The notes under the pieces: generated by a model
Database searches by the model: none
The model's input: the letters and a program-made list of their open reading frames with translations, nothing else
What the model was told of the DNA's origin: nothing
Made by a program: the position numbers and the translations under genes
Part shown: in pieces, positions 22,236-32,230 of the stretch
Position numbering within the stretch: the first letter of the stretch is position 1
Layout of the letters: each line of letters begins with the position of its first letter
Assembly (NCBI RefSeq): GCF_005938675.2
Contig: NZ_VCCH02000012.1
Location: 62,001-126,000 of the forward strand
Source: Mycobacterium sp. KBS0706
Lineage (GTDB): Bacteria > Pseudomonadota > Alphaproteobacteria > DSM-16000 > Inquilinaceae
Length of the DNA: 64,000 bases
Direction of reading: 5' to 3'

Positions 22236-23318
22236 TCAGCCGTTGACGACATCGGCCAGGGCCTGGCCGCGGCGCTCGCGCGCCAGCTCGGCCAAGCCCA
22301 GCGGCGACAGGGACTCGCTGAGGTGCACCCGCAGCGGATCATCCCCCAGGGCGCTGCGGAAGGCGTTGAGTAGAGCCGCACGGTCGCCGCCGCGACGCAG
22401 CGAGATGAAATCGACGACGACGGTGCCGCCGATGTTGCGCAGCCGCAGCTGGCGGGCGATCTCCACCGCCGCCTCGCGGTTGGCGCGGACATGGTCGGGC
22501 GCCCGGCCGCCATCGACGTCGATCACGGTCAGCGCCCGGGTGGCCTCGATAGTGATGCTGCCGCCGGAGGGCAGCGGCACGGTCGGCGTCAGCAACGTGT
22601 CCAGGGCATCGCCCAGCGGCGCCGCGCCGGCGGCGATACGGGGCGCGAGATCGGGTATGGCCGCGGCCGCCCAGCGCTGCAGCGGCGGCAGCAAAGCGGC
22701 GCCGTCGACCACGATTCGGGCGGCGTCCGGATGGTCCAGGATCAGACGGCGGGCAGCCCCTGGCGCCGGCTCCAGCAGTGCCGGGGCCCGCGTCGCCTCG
22801 GCGCGGTCGGCGACCGCCTCCCAGCGCCGCGCCAGCCGCATTGCCTCGTCCAGCACTTGGTCGACCGCCATTCCGGCGCTCGCGGCGCGCACGATCCAGC
22901 CGCCTTCGAGCCGCTGCTGCCAATCCCGCTTCGCCGCGGGGCCGAGCCGGCTCGACACGGCCACGTTCGCCGAGAACGGCAGATGGATCAGGCCGGCGCC
23001 GGGCAGTGCCACGTCGCGCGTGGCCTCCGCCCCCTTCTCGCCCCGGGGGTCGGCGACCACCTGGACGACCACCGGCGCGCCGGCCCGCAGCGAGTCCGCC
23101 TCCGGCCCCCGCAGCGGCAGGAAGGCGCTGCGGCCGGTGCCGATGTCGAGGAAGGCGGCAGCGGAGACGCGGTCGACCCGCTCGACCCGCGCCAACACCA
23201 CCGCGCCGGCCAGGCTCGGCCGGGACAGGCGCTCCGCGGCAAGGTCGGTCAAGCGGCCATCGATCACCACGCCGGCCAGCAGCAAGCCGTCCGTCGCGGT
23301 GATTTCGACCGACTTCAC
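22236..23318 (-). CDS. rng: ribonuclease E/G family protein, short form
   Basis: 360 residues from a GTG start overlapping the maf stop (GTGA). It has an S1-like region (ARVERVDRVSAAAFLDIGTG) and the RNase E/G catalytic core, with TVIDVDGG holding a metal-binding Asp and NIGGTVVVDFISL the second. It is shorter than E. coli RNase G (489 residues) and lacks the zinc-link and tetramer region, as in many alphaproteobacteria at this locus. It would process rRNA and degrade mRNA 5' ends. Confidence 0.88.
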   Translation of the reverse strand: MKSVEITATDGLLLAGVVIDGRLTDLAAERLSRPSLAGAVVLARVERVDRVSAAAFLDIGTGRSAFLPLRGPEADSLRAGAPVVVQVVADPRGEKGAEATRDVALPGAGLIHLPFSANVAVSSRLGPAAKRDWQQRLEGGWIVRAASAGMAVDQVLDEAMRLARRWEAVADRAEATRAPALLEPAPGAARRLILDHPDAARIVVDGAALLPPLQRWAAAAIPDLAPRIAAGAAPLGDALDTLLTPTVPLPSGGSITIEATRALTVIDVDGGRAPDHVRANREAAVEIARQLRLRNIGGTVVVDFISLRRGGDRAALLNAFRSALGDDPLRVHLSESLSPLGLAELARERRGQALADVVNG

Positions 23319-23914
23319 CAGCGATAGCCCGCGCCGCCGAGCAGCTGCGAGGTCTCGAACAGCGGCAGGCCGACGATGTTTGAATAGGAGCCTTCGATCG
23401 CCCGGATCAGCGCCGCCGCCCGCCCCTGGATGGCGTAGCCGCCGGCCTTGCCGCGGCCCTCGCCCGAGGCGACATAGGCCTCGATCTCGCCGGGTGTCAG
23501 GTGCTTGAAGATCACGCTGCTCTGCACCAGCCGATGGCGCATGGTGCCGTCGGGCGCGATCAGGCAGACGCCGCCATGGACTCGGTGGCGCCGGCCGGAC
23601 AGCAGCTCCAGGCACTGCCGCAGCTCGGCGCCGGTCTCGGCCTTGGGCAGGATTCGCCGGCCGCAGCCGACCACGGTGTCGGCCGCCAGGACGAAGGCGC
23701 CGGGCGCCCGGGCCCGAATCGCCTCAGCCTTGGCCTGGGCCAGGCGCCTGGCGTGCGGGCCGGGCAGCTCGCGCTTCAGCGGGGTTTCGTCGAGATCGGC
23801 AGGCAAGACCTGGTCTGGCACGATGCCGATCTGGCGCAACAAATCGAGACGCCTCGGCGAGGCCGAGGCGAGCACAAGCAGGTCGGTCCTGCCCGTCCTT
23901 TCCGGATCGGGCAC
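23315..23914 (-). CDS. maf: Maf nucleoside triphosphate pyrophosphatase
   Basis: 199 residues from a GTG start 5 bp after infA. Maf proteins hydrolyse noncanonical or excess nucleotides (dTTP/UTP or m7GTP). Motifs: LASASPRRLDLL at the N-terminus, DETP, VLAADTVV and KAGGYAIQG. The length is normal. It sits between infA and rng. Confidence 0.92.
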   Translation of the reverse strand: MPDPERTGRTDLLVLASASPRRLDLLRQIGIVPDQVLPADLDETPLKRELPGPHARRLAQAKAEAIRARAPGAFVLAADTVVGCGRRILPKAETGAELRQCLELLSGRRHRVHGGVCLIAPDGTMRHRLVQSSVIFKHLTPGEIEAYVASGEGRGKAGGYAIQGRAAALIRAIEGSYSNIVGLPLFETSQLLGGAGYRW

Positions 23915-23919
23915 GGCTG

Positions 23920-24138
23920 TTACTTGAAGCGGAAGGTGATGCGACCCTTGGACAGGTCGTACGGGGTCATCTCGACATTGACCCGGTCCCCCGCCAGCAC
24001 CCGGATGCGGTTCTTGCGCATCTTGCCTGAGGTGTGCGCGAGAACTTCGTGGTCGTTGTCGAGCTTCACCCGGAACATCGCGTTGGGGAGCAGCTCGGTC
24101 ACGGTGCCCGAGAACTCGATCAAATCTTCCTTGGCCAT
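23920..24138 (-). CDS. infA: translation initiation factor IF-1
   Basis: 72 residues, the standard IF-1 OB fold: [40 protein letters not shown] and a [13 protein letters not shown] end. It binds the 30S A site during initiation. It heads the maf-rng-yacG run, with 5 bp to maf. Confidence 0.98.
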   Translation of the reverse strand: MAKEDLIEFSGTVTELLPNAMFRVKLDNDHEVLAHTSGKMRKNRIRVLAGDRVNVEMTPYDLSKGRITFRFK

Positions 24139-24247
24139 CCAAACTCGCCATGTTGAGAATCCGCCCAAGAAGTGGGCGACCGAACTTGTTGGGTCAAGAA
24201 ATTTGTGCGGTTTCGTGCCGCGCTTCGGCCATGTCTTCGCCGATGAG

Positions 24248-24541
24248 TCAGGTCCATGAAGGCAGGTCGTGCACCGGCGATCGCTCTCGGAGAGGCTCCA
24301 ACTCATCCAATGCCGCGAACGGCCCATTTCCGAACAGCTCGATCAGGCTGACGGTTGCCGATGGCGCGAGCCGAGCGTAGTCGGCGGCAGACAGGACCAC
24401 GACGGCATCCTGCCCATCCAGAGCGACCCGCTGCGGCCCGATTTCCTGGGAGCGCCGAACGACCTCGCCGAATTGAGTCTCGGCGTCCTCGCATTTCCAG
24501 ACCGGCAGGGCGAATAGTAGATAGGGCTTGTTCGGGAGCAT
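24248..24541 (-). CDS. Phd/YefM family antitoxin, no toxin adjacent
   Basis: 97 residues. The core matches Phd: [18 protein letters not shown], then [21 protein letters not shown], and a C-terminal toxin-binding tail ([20 protein letters not shown]). The ATG at 24,541 has a GGGGGAGGA ribosome site; an N-terminal stretch of about 13 residues precedes the usual start of the family. No Doc, RelE or PIN toxin lies on either side: infA is downstream and a foldback element upstream. It may be an orphan or act on a distant toxin. Confidence 0.8.
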   Translation of the reverse strand: MLPNKPYLLFALPVWKCEDAETQFGEVVRRSQEIGPQRVALDGQDAVVVLSAADYARLAPSATVSLIELFGNGPFAALDELEPLRERSPVHDLPSWT

Positions 24542-24557
24542 CCGTCCTCCCCCTTAT

Positions 24558-24736
24558 TGTCATTGCCGGGCTTGACCCGGCAATCCAGGAGCCACCCAGA
24601 GCGGCATCGACATTCTCTGGATGCCCGGGGCAAGCTCGAGCGTGACAGTTTAAAATAGAATCGTGACCTCGAATACCTTCTTCCGGTTGCTGCCCTTCTT
24701 CAGCCAGACGGTCGTGGGTCAAGCCCGGCAATGACA
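24558..24736. repeat. 179-bp foldback element with 21-bp inverted ends
   Basis: The ends are perfect inverted copies, starting TGTCATTGCCGGGCTTGACC at 24,558 and its complement ending at 24,736. The interior is noncoding. It separates the Phd-type gene from the phosphatase gene in an otherwise conserved gene order, so it looks like an inserted dispersed repeat. Confidence 0.7.
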
Positions 24737-24765
24737 GCAAGATGGCTATCGCCCAAAGACAGCCG

Positions 24766-25206
24766 TCACGCTCGCTCCCTCGCCCGATCACCGAAACGCT
24801 CGCGGATACGGGCCAGCAGCATGTCGCGGACCTGGCGGAAGGCGGCCAGCCGGGTCTCGCGGTTGCCCTCGACGGCGGTCGGGTCGTAGGTATTCCAGAA
24901 CTCCAGGTCGCAGGCCGTGGTGCGGGTCATCTCCACCGCCCGGTGCTGGGCCTCCGGCGACAACGAGATCACCAGGTCGAAATTGTCGTCCTCGAGGTCG
25001 TCGAACCCCTTCGGCCGGTGCCGGCTGAGGTCGATGCCGATCTCCTTCATCACCGCCACGGCGAACGGGTCGAGCTCATCCGGCCGCACCCCGACGCTGT
25101 CGACGAAGATGCGCGACCCCGCCACATGCTTCAGGATCGCCTCGGCCATGGCAGAGCGGATCGCGTTCTGGGTGCAGGCGAAGAGGACGCTGGTCGGCCC
25201 CGCCAT
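24766..25206 (-). CDS. low-molecular-weight protein tyrosine phosphatase family
   Basis: 146 residues. The P-loop is at the N-terminus, ACTQNAIRSAMAE (Cys11, Arg17 of CX5R), and the general acid is Asp in NTYDP near the C-terminus. It would remove phosphate from tyrosine, or act as an arsenate-reductase-like protein; the two families share the fold. The neighbour UPF0262 starts 3 bp upstream, a pairing conserved in alphaproteobacteria. Confidence 0.88.
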   Translation of the reverse strand: MAGPTSVLFACTQNAIRSAMAEAILKHVAGSRIFVDSVGVRPDELDPFAVAVMKEIGIDLSRHRPKGFDDLEDDNFDLVISLSPEAQHRAVEMTRTTACDLEFWNTYDPTAVEGNRETRLAAFRQVRDMLLARIRERFGDRARERA

Positions 25207-25209
25207 CGC

Positions 25210-25701
25210 TCAGCCGCGGATCTGCAGGACGCACAGCAGCGTGAACAGCCGCCGCGCCGTGGCATGGTCGATCGCGATCCGGTCGGCCAGCCGCTCGCCA
25301 AGCAGCACCGAGCCCTCGTCATGCAGCCCGCGCCGCCCCATGTCGATCGCCTCGATCTTCGACGGCGGCGCCGTCTTGATCGCGGCGTAGTAGGTCTCGC
25401 AGACCAGGAAATAGTCCTTGATGATCCGGCGGAACGGCTGGACCGGCAGGGCCACGCGCTTGGGCTCGCCCACTTGCCCGCTCGTGATCTCGAAAATCAG
25501 CCGGTTCTCCTCCATGCGCAGGCGCAGGCGGTAGGGGCCGGCCGGGCCCGAGACCAAGCGGAAGCTGTTCTGCTCGATCAGGTCGTGGATCGCCACCCGG
25601 CGCTCATGCGCCACCTCCGGCGACCGGCGGACGGCGGCGCTCTCGTCGATCACGATCTCGACGAGGCGCCCCTCCTCCGCGTCCCCGGCCGGGCCGCTCA
25701 T
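25210..25701 (-). CDS. UPF0262 family protein
   Basis: 163 residues matching UPF0262, a conserved alphaproteobacterial family of unknown function: VAIHDLIEQNSFRL, FRRIIKDYFLVCETYYAAI and KIEAIDMGRRGLHDEGS. The ATG overlaps the hisD stop (ATGA), and it is usually found right after hisD as here. Confidence 0.93.
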   Translation of the reverse strand: MSGPAGDAEEGRLVEIVIDESAAVRRSPEVAHERRVAIHDLIEQNSFRLVSGPAGPYRLRLRMEENRLIFEITSGQVGEPKRVALPVQPFRRIIKDYFLVCETYYAAIKTAPPSKIEAIDMGRRGLHDEGSVLLGERLADRIAIDHATARRLFTLLCVLQIRG

Positions 25702-26990
25702 CCCTTCAGCCGCTGGGCGATCGATAGCGCATGCGCCTCCAGCCCCTCGGCCCGGGCCAGCCGCACCGCCGACGGCCCGATCCTGGCCAGGCCCGCCGCG
25801 TCGCAGCGCACCAGCGTGGTACGCTTGACGAAGTCGAAGACACTGAGGCCGCTGGCGAAGCGGGCGCTGCGCGCGGTCGGCAGCACATGGTTCGGCCCGG
25901 CGACATAGTCGCCGACCGCCTCCGGCGCGTGGCGGCCGAGGAAGATCGCCCCGGCATGGCGCACCCGGTCGGCGATGCGGTCCGGGTCGGCGACCGCGAG
26001 CTCGAGATGCTCCGGCGCCAGCCGGTCGATCAGGGCCGACGCATCGTCCAGCGACCCGACCACGATCACGCCGCCCTGGTCGCGCCAGCTGGTGCCGGCG
26101 ATCTCCGCCTTCGGCAGCCGCGCCAGCACCCGGTCCACCGCCGCGGTCACGGCATCGGCGAAGGCCGCGTCGTCGGTGACCAGCACCGACTGGGCGTGGG
26201 TGTCGTGCTCGGCCTGGGATAGCAGGTCGACCGCGATCCACTCCGGGTCGTTGCCGGCATCGGCCACCACCAGGATCTCGGACGGGCCGGCGATCATGTC
26301 GATGCCGACGGCGCCGAAGACCTGGCGCTTGGCCTCGGCGACATAGGCGTTGCCTGGGCCGGTGATCTTGTCGACCGGGCGGATGCTGGCAGTGCCGTAG
26401 GCCAGCGCCGCCACCGCCTGGGCGCCGCCGACGCGCCAGATCTCGGTCACCCCGGCCCGCTCCGCCGCGGCCAGCACCAGCGGGTTCAGCACCCCGTCCG
26501 GCGCCGGCACCACCATGGCGATGCGCCCGACCCCCGCCACCCTCGCCGGAATCGCGTTCATCAGGACGGAGCTCGGATAGTTGGCGAGGCCACCGGGGAC
26601 ATAGATCCCGACCGCATCGATCGGCGTCCAGCGGGCGCCGAGGCCGATGCCGTCCGCGTCGACATAGGACAGGCTCGGCAGCTCGGTCCTGGCATGAAAG
26701 GACTCGATCCGCCGGGCCGCCAGGTCCAGCGCCGCCAGGGTCTCGGCATCCACCTGCGCCTTGGCCGCGGCGATTTCCTCGGCGCTGATTCTCAGGGTCT
26801 CCGACGTCAGCCGCACCCGGTCGAAACGCTCGGTGAAGGCGATCAGCGCCGCGTCGCCGCGCGCCCGGGTCTCGGCGATGATGGTCGCGACCACGCCGGC
26901 GACATCGGCATGGGCGCCGCGGCGGGCCGAGACGAAGGCCTCGAAGTCCTCGGCGAAGCCGGGCGAGCGGGCATCAAGACGCAGCGGCAT
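25698..26990 (-). CDS. hisD: histidinol dehydrogenase
   Basis: 430 residues, full length. It oxidises L-histidinol to L-histidine in two NAD-dependent steps with a catalytic zinc. Typical segments: [60 protein letters not shown] and AGPNHVLPT. It overlaps the 3' end of hisG by 17 bp. Confidence 0.97.
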   Translation of the reverse strand: MPLRLDARSPGFAEDFEAFVSARRGAHADVAGVVATIIAETRARGDAALIAFTERFDRVRLTSETLRISAEEIAAAKAQVDAETLAALDLAARRIESFHARTELPSLSYVDADGIGLGARWTPIDAVGIYVPGGLANYPSSVLMNAIPARVAGVGRIAMVVPAPDGVLNPLVLAAAERAGVTEIWRVGGAQAVAALAYGTASIRPVDKITGPGNAYVAEAKRQVFGAVGIDMIAGPSEILVVADAGNDPEWIAVDLLSQAEHDTHAQSVLVTDDAAFADAVTAAVDRVLARLPKAEIAGTSWRDQGGVIVVGSLDDASALIDRLAPEHLELAVADPDRIADRVRHAGAIFLGRHAPEAVGDYVAGPNHVLPTARSARFASGLSVFDFVKRTTLVRCDAAGLARIGPSAVRLARAEGLEAHALSIAQRLKG

Positions 26991-27642
26991 GGACGGCGTT
27001 CCGGAAACGGTCGACCCAGCCGGCGATCTCCTCCGGCCGGGTCTTGAAGGCGGCGCGGTTGACGATCAGCCGCGAGGTGACGTCGGCGATGTGCTCGATC
27101 TCGCGCAGCCCGTTCGCCTTCAGCGTCGACCCCGACGAGACCAGGTCGACGATGCGGCGGCACAGGCCCAGCGTCGGCGCCAGTTCCATCGCCCCGTTCA
27201 GCTTGATGCACTCGGCCTGCACCCCGCGGGCGGCAAAGTGACGGCGGGTGACGTGCGGGTATTTGGTGGCGACGCGGATATGGCTCCAGCGCCGCGGGTC
27301 GTCGGTCTCGGCCAGGTCCACCGGCTCGGCCACCGCCAGACGGCAGGCGCCGATGCCGAGGTCGAGCGGCGCGTAGAGCTCGGGATAGTCGAACTCCATC
27401 AGCACGTCGTTCCCGGCGACGCCGATCTGTGCCGCGCCGAAGGCGACGAAGGTGGCGACGTCGAAGGACCGCACCCGGATCAGCCGGATATGCGGATGGT
27501 TGGTGGCGAAGGACAGACCGCGGTGCCGCGGGTCGTCGAAGGCCGGCTCCGGCTCCAGCCCGGCCTGCGTCATCAGCGGGCGCAGCTCGTCCAGGATGCG
27601 GCCCTTGGGCAGGGCGATGGTGAGGGGGTCGGGTACGGTCAT
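26974..27642 (-). CDS. hisG: ATP phosphoribosyltransferase, short form
   Basis: 222 residues. First step of histidine synthesis, joining ATP and PRPP. Recognised by [35 protein letters not shown] and the PRPP loop [15 protein letters not shown]. It lacks the C-terminal regulatory domain of long HisG, so it needs HisZ, which is not in this window. It starts the hisG-hisD-UPF0262-phosphatase run. Confidence 0.95.
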   Translation of the reverse strand: MTVPDPLTIALPKGRILDELRPLMTQAGLEPEPAFDDPRHRGLSFATNHPHIRLIRVRSFDVATFVAFGAAQIGVAGNDVLMEFDYPELYAPLDLGIGACRLAVAEPVDLAETDDPRRWSHIRVATKYPHVTRRHFAARGVQAECIKLNGAMELAPTLGLCRRIVDLVSSGSTLKANGLREIEHIADVTSRLIVNRAAFKTRPEEIAGWVDRFRNAVHAAAS

Positions 27643-27740
27643 GGCGCCGGCTTCCGCGAGAACGGCCGGCACCATAGCCGAAAGCGCAGCTGCGAGACCA
27701 GAAGAGCCCGCGACTCGCCCATGCGTGAAGGGAAGGGCCG

Positions 27741-29396
27741 CTACCCCTGCCCCGCCGCCGCGGCGAAGGCCCGGCTGATCAGCGCCTTGGCGTCGTCCTG
27801 CACCTGCCGCAGGTGATCCTCGCTGCGGAAGCTCTCGGCATAGATCTTGTAGACCTCCTCGGTGCCCGAGGGCCGGGCCGCGAACCAGCCATTGGCGGTC
27901 GCCACCTTGATGCCGCCGAAGGACTGGCCGTTGCCAGGCGCCTTGGTTAGCGTCTGGGTCACCGGGTCGCCGCCGAGCTGGCTGGCGCCGAGGGCTTCCG
28001 GCGTCAGCGTCTTGAACACCTGCTTCTGGGCGCTGCTGGCCGGCGCATCGGCGCGGGCGTACCAGGCGGTGCCCAGCTCCTGCGTCAGCCCGGCATAGAG
28101 CTCGCTCGGATCGCGGCCGGTGACGGCGGTGATTTCCGCCGCCAGCAGGCCGAGGATGACGCCATCCTTGTCGGTGGTCCACACCGTGCCGTCCTGGCGC
28201 AGGAAGGAGGCGCCGGCGCTCTCCTCGCCGCCGAAGCCGACCGACCCGTCGCTCAGGCCCTCGACGAACCATTTGAATCCGACCGGCACCTCCAGCAGGC
28301 GGCGGCCCAGCTTGGCGGCGACGCGGTCGATCATGCTGCTGCTGACCAGCGTCTTGCCGACGGCGCTGTCGGCGCGCCAGCCCTTGCGGTGCTGGAACAG
28401 ATAGGCGATCGACGCCGCCAGGAAGTGGTTCGGGTTCATCAGCCCGGCGGTGCGGGTGACGATGCCGTGGCGGTCGGCGTCGGTGTCGTTGGCGAAGGCC
28501 ACGTCGAACTTGTCCCGCAGGCCCAGCAGCCGGGTCATGGCGTAGGGCGAGGAGCAGTCCATGCGGATCTTGCCGTCCCAATCCGCGGTCATGAAGCGGA
28601 AGGTCGGGTCGACCAGGTCGCTGACCACGGTCGCGGCGATGCCGTAGCGGTCGATCAGCGGCTTCCAGTAGCCGACGGCGGCGCCGCCCAGCGGGTCGAT
28701 GCCGATCTTGACGCCGGAGGAGCGGATCGCCTCGAGATCGACGACGCTGCCGAGGTCGCCGACATAGCCATCGATGTAGTTGTGGCGATGCGTGGTGGCC
28801 GCCTTCAGGGCGCGGGCCAGCGGCACACGCTGCACCCCGTCCATGCCCTTGCCGATCAGCTCGTTGGCCGTGCGCTCGATCCAGCCCGTCACCTCGGTGT
28901 CGGCCGGGCCGCCGTTCGGCGGGTTGTACTTGAACCCGCCATCCTCCGGCGGGTTGTGCGACGGGGTGACGACGATCCCGTCCGCCAGCCCGGAGGTCCG
29001 GCCGCGATTGTAGGTCAGGATGGCGTGGGAGATCACCGGCGTCGGGGTGTAGCCGCCGTCCCGGTCGATCATGGTCTCGACGCCGTTCGCCGCCAGCACC
29101 TCCAGCGCGCTGGCCAGCGCCGGCTCCGACAAAGCGTGACTGTCGATGCCGATGAACAGCGGCCCGTCGATGCCGGCGCGCTTGCGGTACAGGCAGATCG
29201 CCTGGGTGATGGCGAGGATGTGGTCCTCGTTGAAGCTGCCGGCGAAGGCCGTGCCGCGATGGCCGGAGGTGCCGAAGGCGACGCGCTGCGCCGGGTTGGC
29301 CGGGTCGGGCTTCGTCGTGAAATACGCCGTGATCAGCCGCGGCAGGTTGACCAGATCGGCCGGATCGACGAGCTTTCCTGCGCGCGGGCTGACCAT
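27741..29396 (-). CDS. pgm: alpha-D-glucose phosphoglucomutase
   Basis: 551 residues, normal for Pgm. It interconverts glucose-1-phosphate and glucose-6-phosphate. FGTSGHRG lies at 41-48, the catalytic serine is Ser146 in TPSHNPP, the metal loop is NDTDADRHG, the sugar loop is GGEESAGAS and the phosphate loop is [10 protein letters not shown]. It feeds glycogen and surface polysaccharide synthesis. It is divergent from the TetR gene. Confidence 0.96.
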   Translation of the reverse strand: MVSPRAGKLVDPADLVNLPRLITAYFTTKPDPANPAQRVAFGTSGHRGTAFAGSFNEDHILAITQAICLYRKRAGIDGPLFIGIDSHALSEPALASALEVLAANGVETMIDRDGGYTPTPVISHAILTYNRGRTSGLADGIVVTPSHNPPEDGGFKYNPPNGGPADTEVTGWIERTANELIGKGMDGVQRVPLARALKAATTHRHNYIDGYVGDLGSVVDLEAIRSSGVKIGIDPLGGAAVGYWKPLIDRYGIAATVVSDLVDPTFRFMTADWDGKIRMDCSSPYAMTRLLGLRDKFDVAFANDTDADRHGIVTRTAGLMNPNHFLAASIAYLFQHRKGWRADSAVGKTLVSSSMIDRVAAKLGRRLLEVPVGFKWFVEGLSDGSVGFGGEESAGASFLRQDGTVWTTDKDGVILGLLAAEITAVTGRDPSELYAGLTQELGTAWYARADAPASSAQKQVFKTLTPEALGASQLGGDPVTQTLTKAPGNGQSFGGIKVATANGWFAARPSGTEEVYKIYAESFRSEDHLRQVQDDAKALISRAFAAAAGQG

Positions 29397-29540
29397 CTGC
29401 GTCCCTCCCTGGGCTCGGTTTCGGATCTCCCGGCAAATTGCGCCAGCCGGCGGCGTCTGTCGAGGCGGGGGGCGCCTCGGTTTTCGCTTTCGCCTGCCCG
29501 CCGGGTGCGGGCAAATGGACAAGGCAGCAGGGGCGACGCC

Positions 29541-30212
29541 TTGGACCGGATCGAGAGCACCGCGGGCAGGACTGCCGAGGGCAGAATTCGGGCGCGATGG
29601 CAGCGCGACCCGGAGGGCATGCGCCAGCGCATCCTCGCGGCAGCGCTGGCCGAGTTCACCCGGCACGGCTTCGGCGGCGCCCGGATCGACCGGATCGCCG
29701 CGGCCGCCGGCGCCAACAAACGCATGCTGTACTACCATGTCGGCAACAAGGAGACGCTGTACTTGGCGGTGCTGGAGGCGACCTATGCCCGCATCCGCAC
29801 CGCCGAGCGCGCGCTGAATCTGGAAAGCCTGGCGCCGGACGCCGCCATCGCCCGGCTGGTCGAGTTCACCTGGAGCTATTTCCTGGAGAACCCGGACTTC
29901 CTGACCATGCTGAACCAGGAGAACCTGTACCAGGCCCGGCACCTGAAGCAGTCGCCCAATGTCCGCCCGCTGCATTCGCCCTTCGTCGAGATGATCGGCG
30001 AGGTGCTGGGCCGCGGCGTCGCCGCCGGCGCCTTCCGGGCCGGGATCGACCCGGTGCAGCTCTACATCTCGATCGCCGGCCTGGCCTATTTCTACGTCTC
30101 GAATCGCTGGACGCTCGGCGTCATCTTCGACCGCGACCTGTTCGAGCCCCAGGCCCGCGCCGACCGCCTGGCCCATATGACGGACCTGGTGCTGTCGGCG
30201 CTGCGGCCCTGA
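29541..30212 (+). CDS. TetR/AcrR family regulator
   Basis: About 223 residues. The TetR helix-turn-helix is [20 protein letters not shown], then [20 protein letters not shown]; the ligand domain is of the RutR-like type ([28 protein letters not shown]). The start is uncertain: TTG 29,541 follows AGGGG, and GTG 29,505 is an alternative. It is divergent from pgm. Its last third (29,997-30,179) is duplicated at 31,291-31,473. Confidence 0.85.
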   Translation: MDRIESTAGRTAEGRIRARWQRDPEGMRQRILAAALAEFTRHGFGGARIDRIAAAAGANKRMLYYHVGNKETLYLAVLEATYARIRTAERALNLESLAPDAAIARLVEFTWSYFLENPDFLTMLNQENLYQARHLKQSPNVRPLHSPFVEMIGEVLGRGVAAGAFRAGIDPVQLYISIAGLAYFYVSNRWTLGVIFDRDLFEPQARADRLAHMTDLVLSALRP

Positions 30213-30219
30213 CGCCGCT

Positions 30220-31052
30220 TTACAGCACGAAGTCGCCGGCAACAAGGGTGAGGTTGCCGGTGAGCTGGATGTGGAAGTCTGAGGTGCTCAGGCCATTGGC
30301 TCCGCCGTTGCCGCCCAGCACGTCGTCGCCGAGCCGGCGAGGTTCTCGATCGTGGTCAGGGTGTCGCCCGCGGCCTCGCCCCCCGAGCCGGAGCCCGTGC
30401 CGAGGTCGACGGACACCCCGGCGCCGCCATCAAGGCCATCGGCGCCGGCCGCGCCGATGAGCGTGTCGTCGCCGTCGCCGCCGGACAGCCCATTGGCATC
30501 GCCGTCGCCGCGCAGTTGGTCGTTGAAGGACGACCCGGCCAGGTTCTCGATGTCGTCGAGGGTGTCGCCCTGGGCGTCGCCGCCCGTGCCGGTGCCGCTC
30601 TGCAGGTCAACCTGCACACCCGCGCCCCCGCCGAGATAGGTGACCGTGTCGACGCCGCCGCCACCCTGGAGGTCGTCGGCGCCGGCCCCGCCGGAAAGCG
30701 AGTCGTCGTCGCTGCCGCCGAACAGGGTGTCGGCACCGTCGGCGCCGGAGAGCGTGTCGTTGCCGGCGCCGCCGGTGAGGGTGTTGGCCGCGCCGTTGCC
30801 GGTCAGGAAGTCGGTGGCGATCGTGCCGATGACGTTCTCGATGTTCACCAGCACGTCGCCCTGGGCGTCGCCGGAGGTGCCCTGGCCGGTGCCCAGGTCG
30901 ACGACGACCGGCGTGACCGAGCCGTCGTACCGGAGCGTGTCGTCGCCGTCGAAGCCGTTGATAGTCTCGATGCCGTCGGGGTTGGCTGGATCGCCCGGAT
31001 TGAACCCGACCAGGGTGTCGTTGCCGGCGGTGCCGTTGATGATGATGGCCAT
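30220..31052 (-). pseudogene. RTX calcium-binding protein, frameshifted near its end
   Basis: The N-terminus (MAIIINGTAGNDTLVGFNPG) and several GGxGxDxLxG-type repeats identify a small hemolysin-type calcium-binding protein exported by type I secretion. The frame runs from ATG 31,052, with a GGGAGGA ribosome site, to about 30,330 and then reads into nonsense ending at 30,288. Shifting the frame by one base there gives the expected GDDVLGGNGGANGL and a secretion-signal-like end GDFVL with stop at 30,220. So one base appears lost, either real decay or a sequence error. No secretion genes are nearby. Confidence 0.75.
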
Positions 31053-31290
31053 TGATTTGTCCTCCCTGTCGGGTTCTGCGGCCCGGGCTGATGCGGAATG
31101 GGGAAAATTTAGCAGGGGCGGCCGGATATCTGGTTAGGCCCATGTTCGCGGTTGCCCTCGGCGATGGCGGCCGCCTCGCCCCCATCAGGGGGATATGGCT
31201 GACCGGCCGATCGGTGCGACATGAGCCGGATGGTGATCCGGGCGCCGATGCCCGTCGACCAGGGGTGCCGCACGACCCGATCCATGAGTC

Positions 31291-31473
31291 GGCGAGGTGC
31301 TAGGCCGCGGCGTCGCCGCCGGCGCGTTCCGGGCCGGGATCGACCCGATGCAGCTCTACATCTCGATCGCCGGCCTGGCCTATTTCTACGTCTCGAACCG
31401 CTGGACGCTCGGCGTCATCTTCGACCGCGACTTGTTCGAGCCCCAGGCCCGCACCGACCGCCTGGCCCATATG
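31291..31473 (+). pseudogene. duplicated 3' fragment of the TetR gene
   Basis: 183 bp aligned without gaps to 29,997-30,179, with 6 differences (about 97% identity). It encodes the C-terminal third of the TetR ligand domain ([20 protein letters not shown]) but has no DNA-binding part. It lies on the same strand, with the RTX gene between the two copies. Confidence 0.85.
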
Positions 31474-31506
31474 TCATGGCACAGCGACGGCCTGCGCGTT
31501 CAGCAT

Positions 31507-32103
31507 CTAAGGTCTGGAACGGCCGTCAGGCCATGTGGACAGCGCTTGCTCGGCAACAGCGTCCAGCATGTCTCGGCTGAAACCGGCTTTCGCTTGCACC
31601 GCCATGCCGTGAGTGACAGCCATTACGAAGGCCGCGAGGGCATCGGGTTTGGCCGTCTCCGGCAAGTCGCCCTCGGCCTTTGCCCGTTCGAAGCGGTCCC
31701 GAATCTGCGCCTGAGCCGCCGCGCGATAATCGATCAACGCCTGTCGCACGGGCTCCGCTTCATCCGATCCCGCCAGGGCCCCATTGATCGCCATGCACCC
31801 CCTGTGGTCGGGATAACGCGAGTTGAGCTCGGCTGCATTGTACAGGATGTGCGCCGCAACCTGGCGCGCGGTGGGCAGCCGAAGCGCCTCCGGCAGGTAG
31901 CCTAGATATCGCTCGTCATAGCGAGCCAGGGCCCGGCGGAACAGCGCTTCCTTGTTGCCGAATGCGGAATAGAGGGCGGGTCTCTCGACACCGGCGGCCT
32001 CGACCAAGTCGGCATAGGACGCGCCCTCGTAGCCCTTGCGCCAGAACACGCATAGCGCGGCGTCGAGCACCGTCTCCATGTCGAATTCGCGATGGCGTCC
32101 CAT
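31507..32103 (-). CDS. TetR family regulator of the SDR gene
   Basis: 198 residues. Helix-turn-helix: VLDAALCVFWRKGYEGASYA, then DLVEAAGVERPALYSAFGNK. The C-terminal domain (HRGCMAINGALAG) resembles regulators of quinone- or electrophile-responsive genes. It is divergent from the SDR gene with two palindromes between them, so it probably represses both. Confidence 0.88.
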   Translation of the reverse strand: MGRHREFDMETVLDAALCVFWRKGYEGASYADLVEAAGVERPALYSAFGNKEALFRRALARYDERYLGYLPEALRLPTARQVAAHILYNAAELNSRYPDHRGCMAINGALAGSDEAEPVRQALIDYRAAAQAQIRDRFERAKAEGDLPETAKPDALAAFVMAVTHGMAVQAKAGFSRDMLDAVAEQALSTWPDGRSRP

Positions 32104-32125
32104 CAGCCCAGCTCAGCATTTATCA

Positions 32126-32192
32126 TAATGGCCATTACTAAACCGCTTGACAGCTCTTGTCCAGATTTCATACCAAACGTTATCGTAACGTT
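32126..32192. promoter_or_regulatory. divergent promoter region with two palindromes
   Basis: TAATGGCCATTA (32,126-32,137) is a perfect 12-bp palindrome near the TetR start. AACGTTA-TCG-TAACGTT (32,176-32,192) is a second one nearer the SDR gene. TTGACA (32,147-32,152) and ATACCA (32,170-32,175), 17 bp apart, form a plausible SDR promoter, with the second palindrome just after it. Probable operators of the divergent TetR protein. Confidence 0.65.
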
Positions 32193-32230
32193 GATTACGA
32201 AACGAAATATCGCTCGCTGAAAGGATCCTC

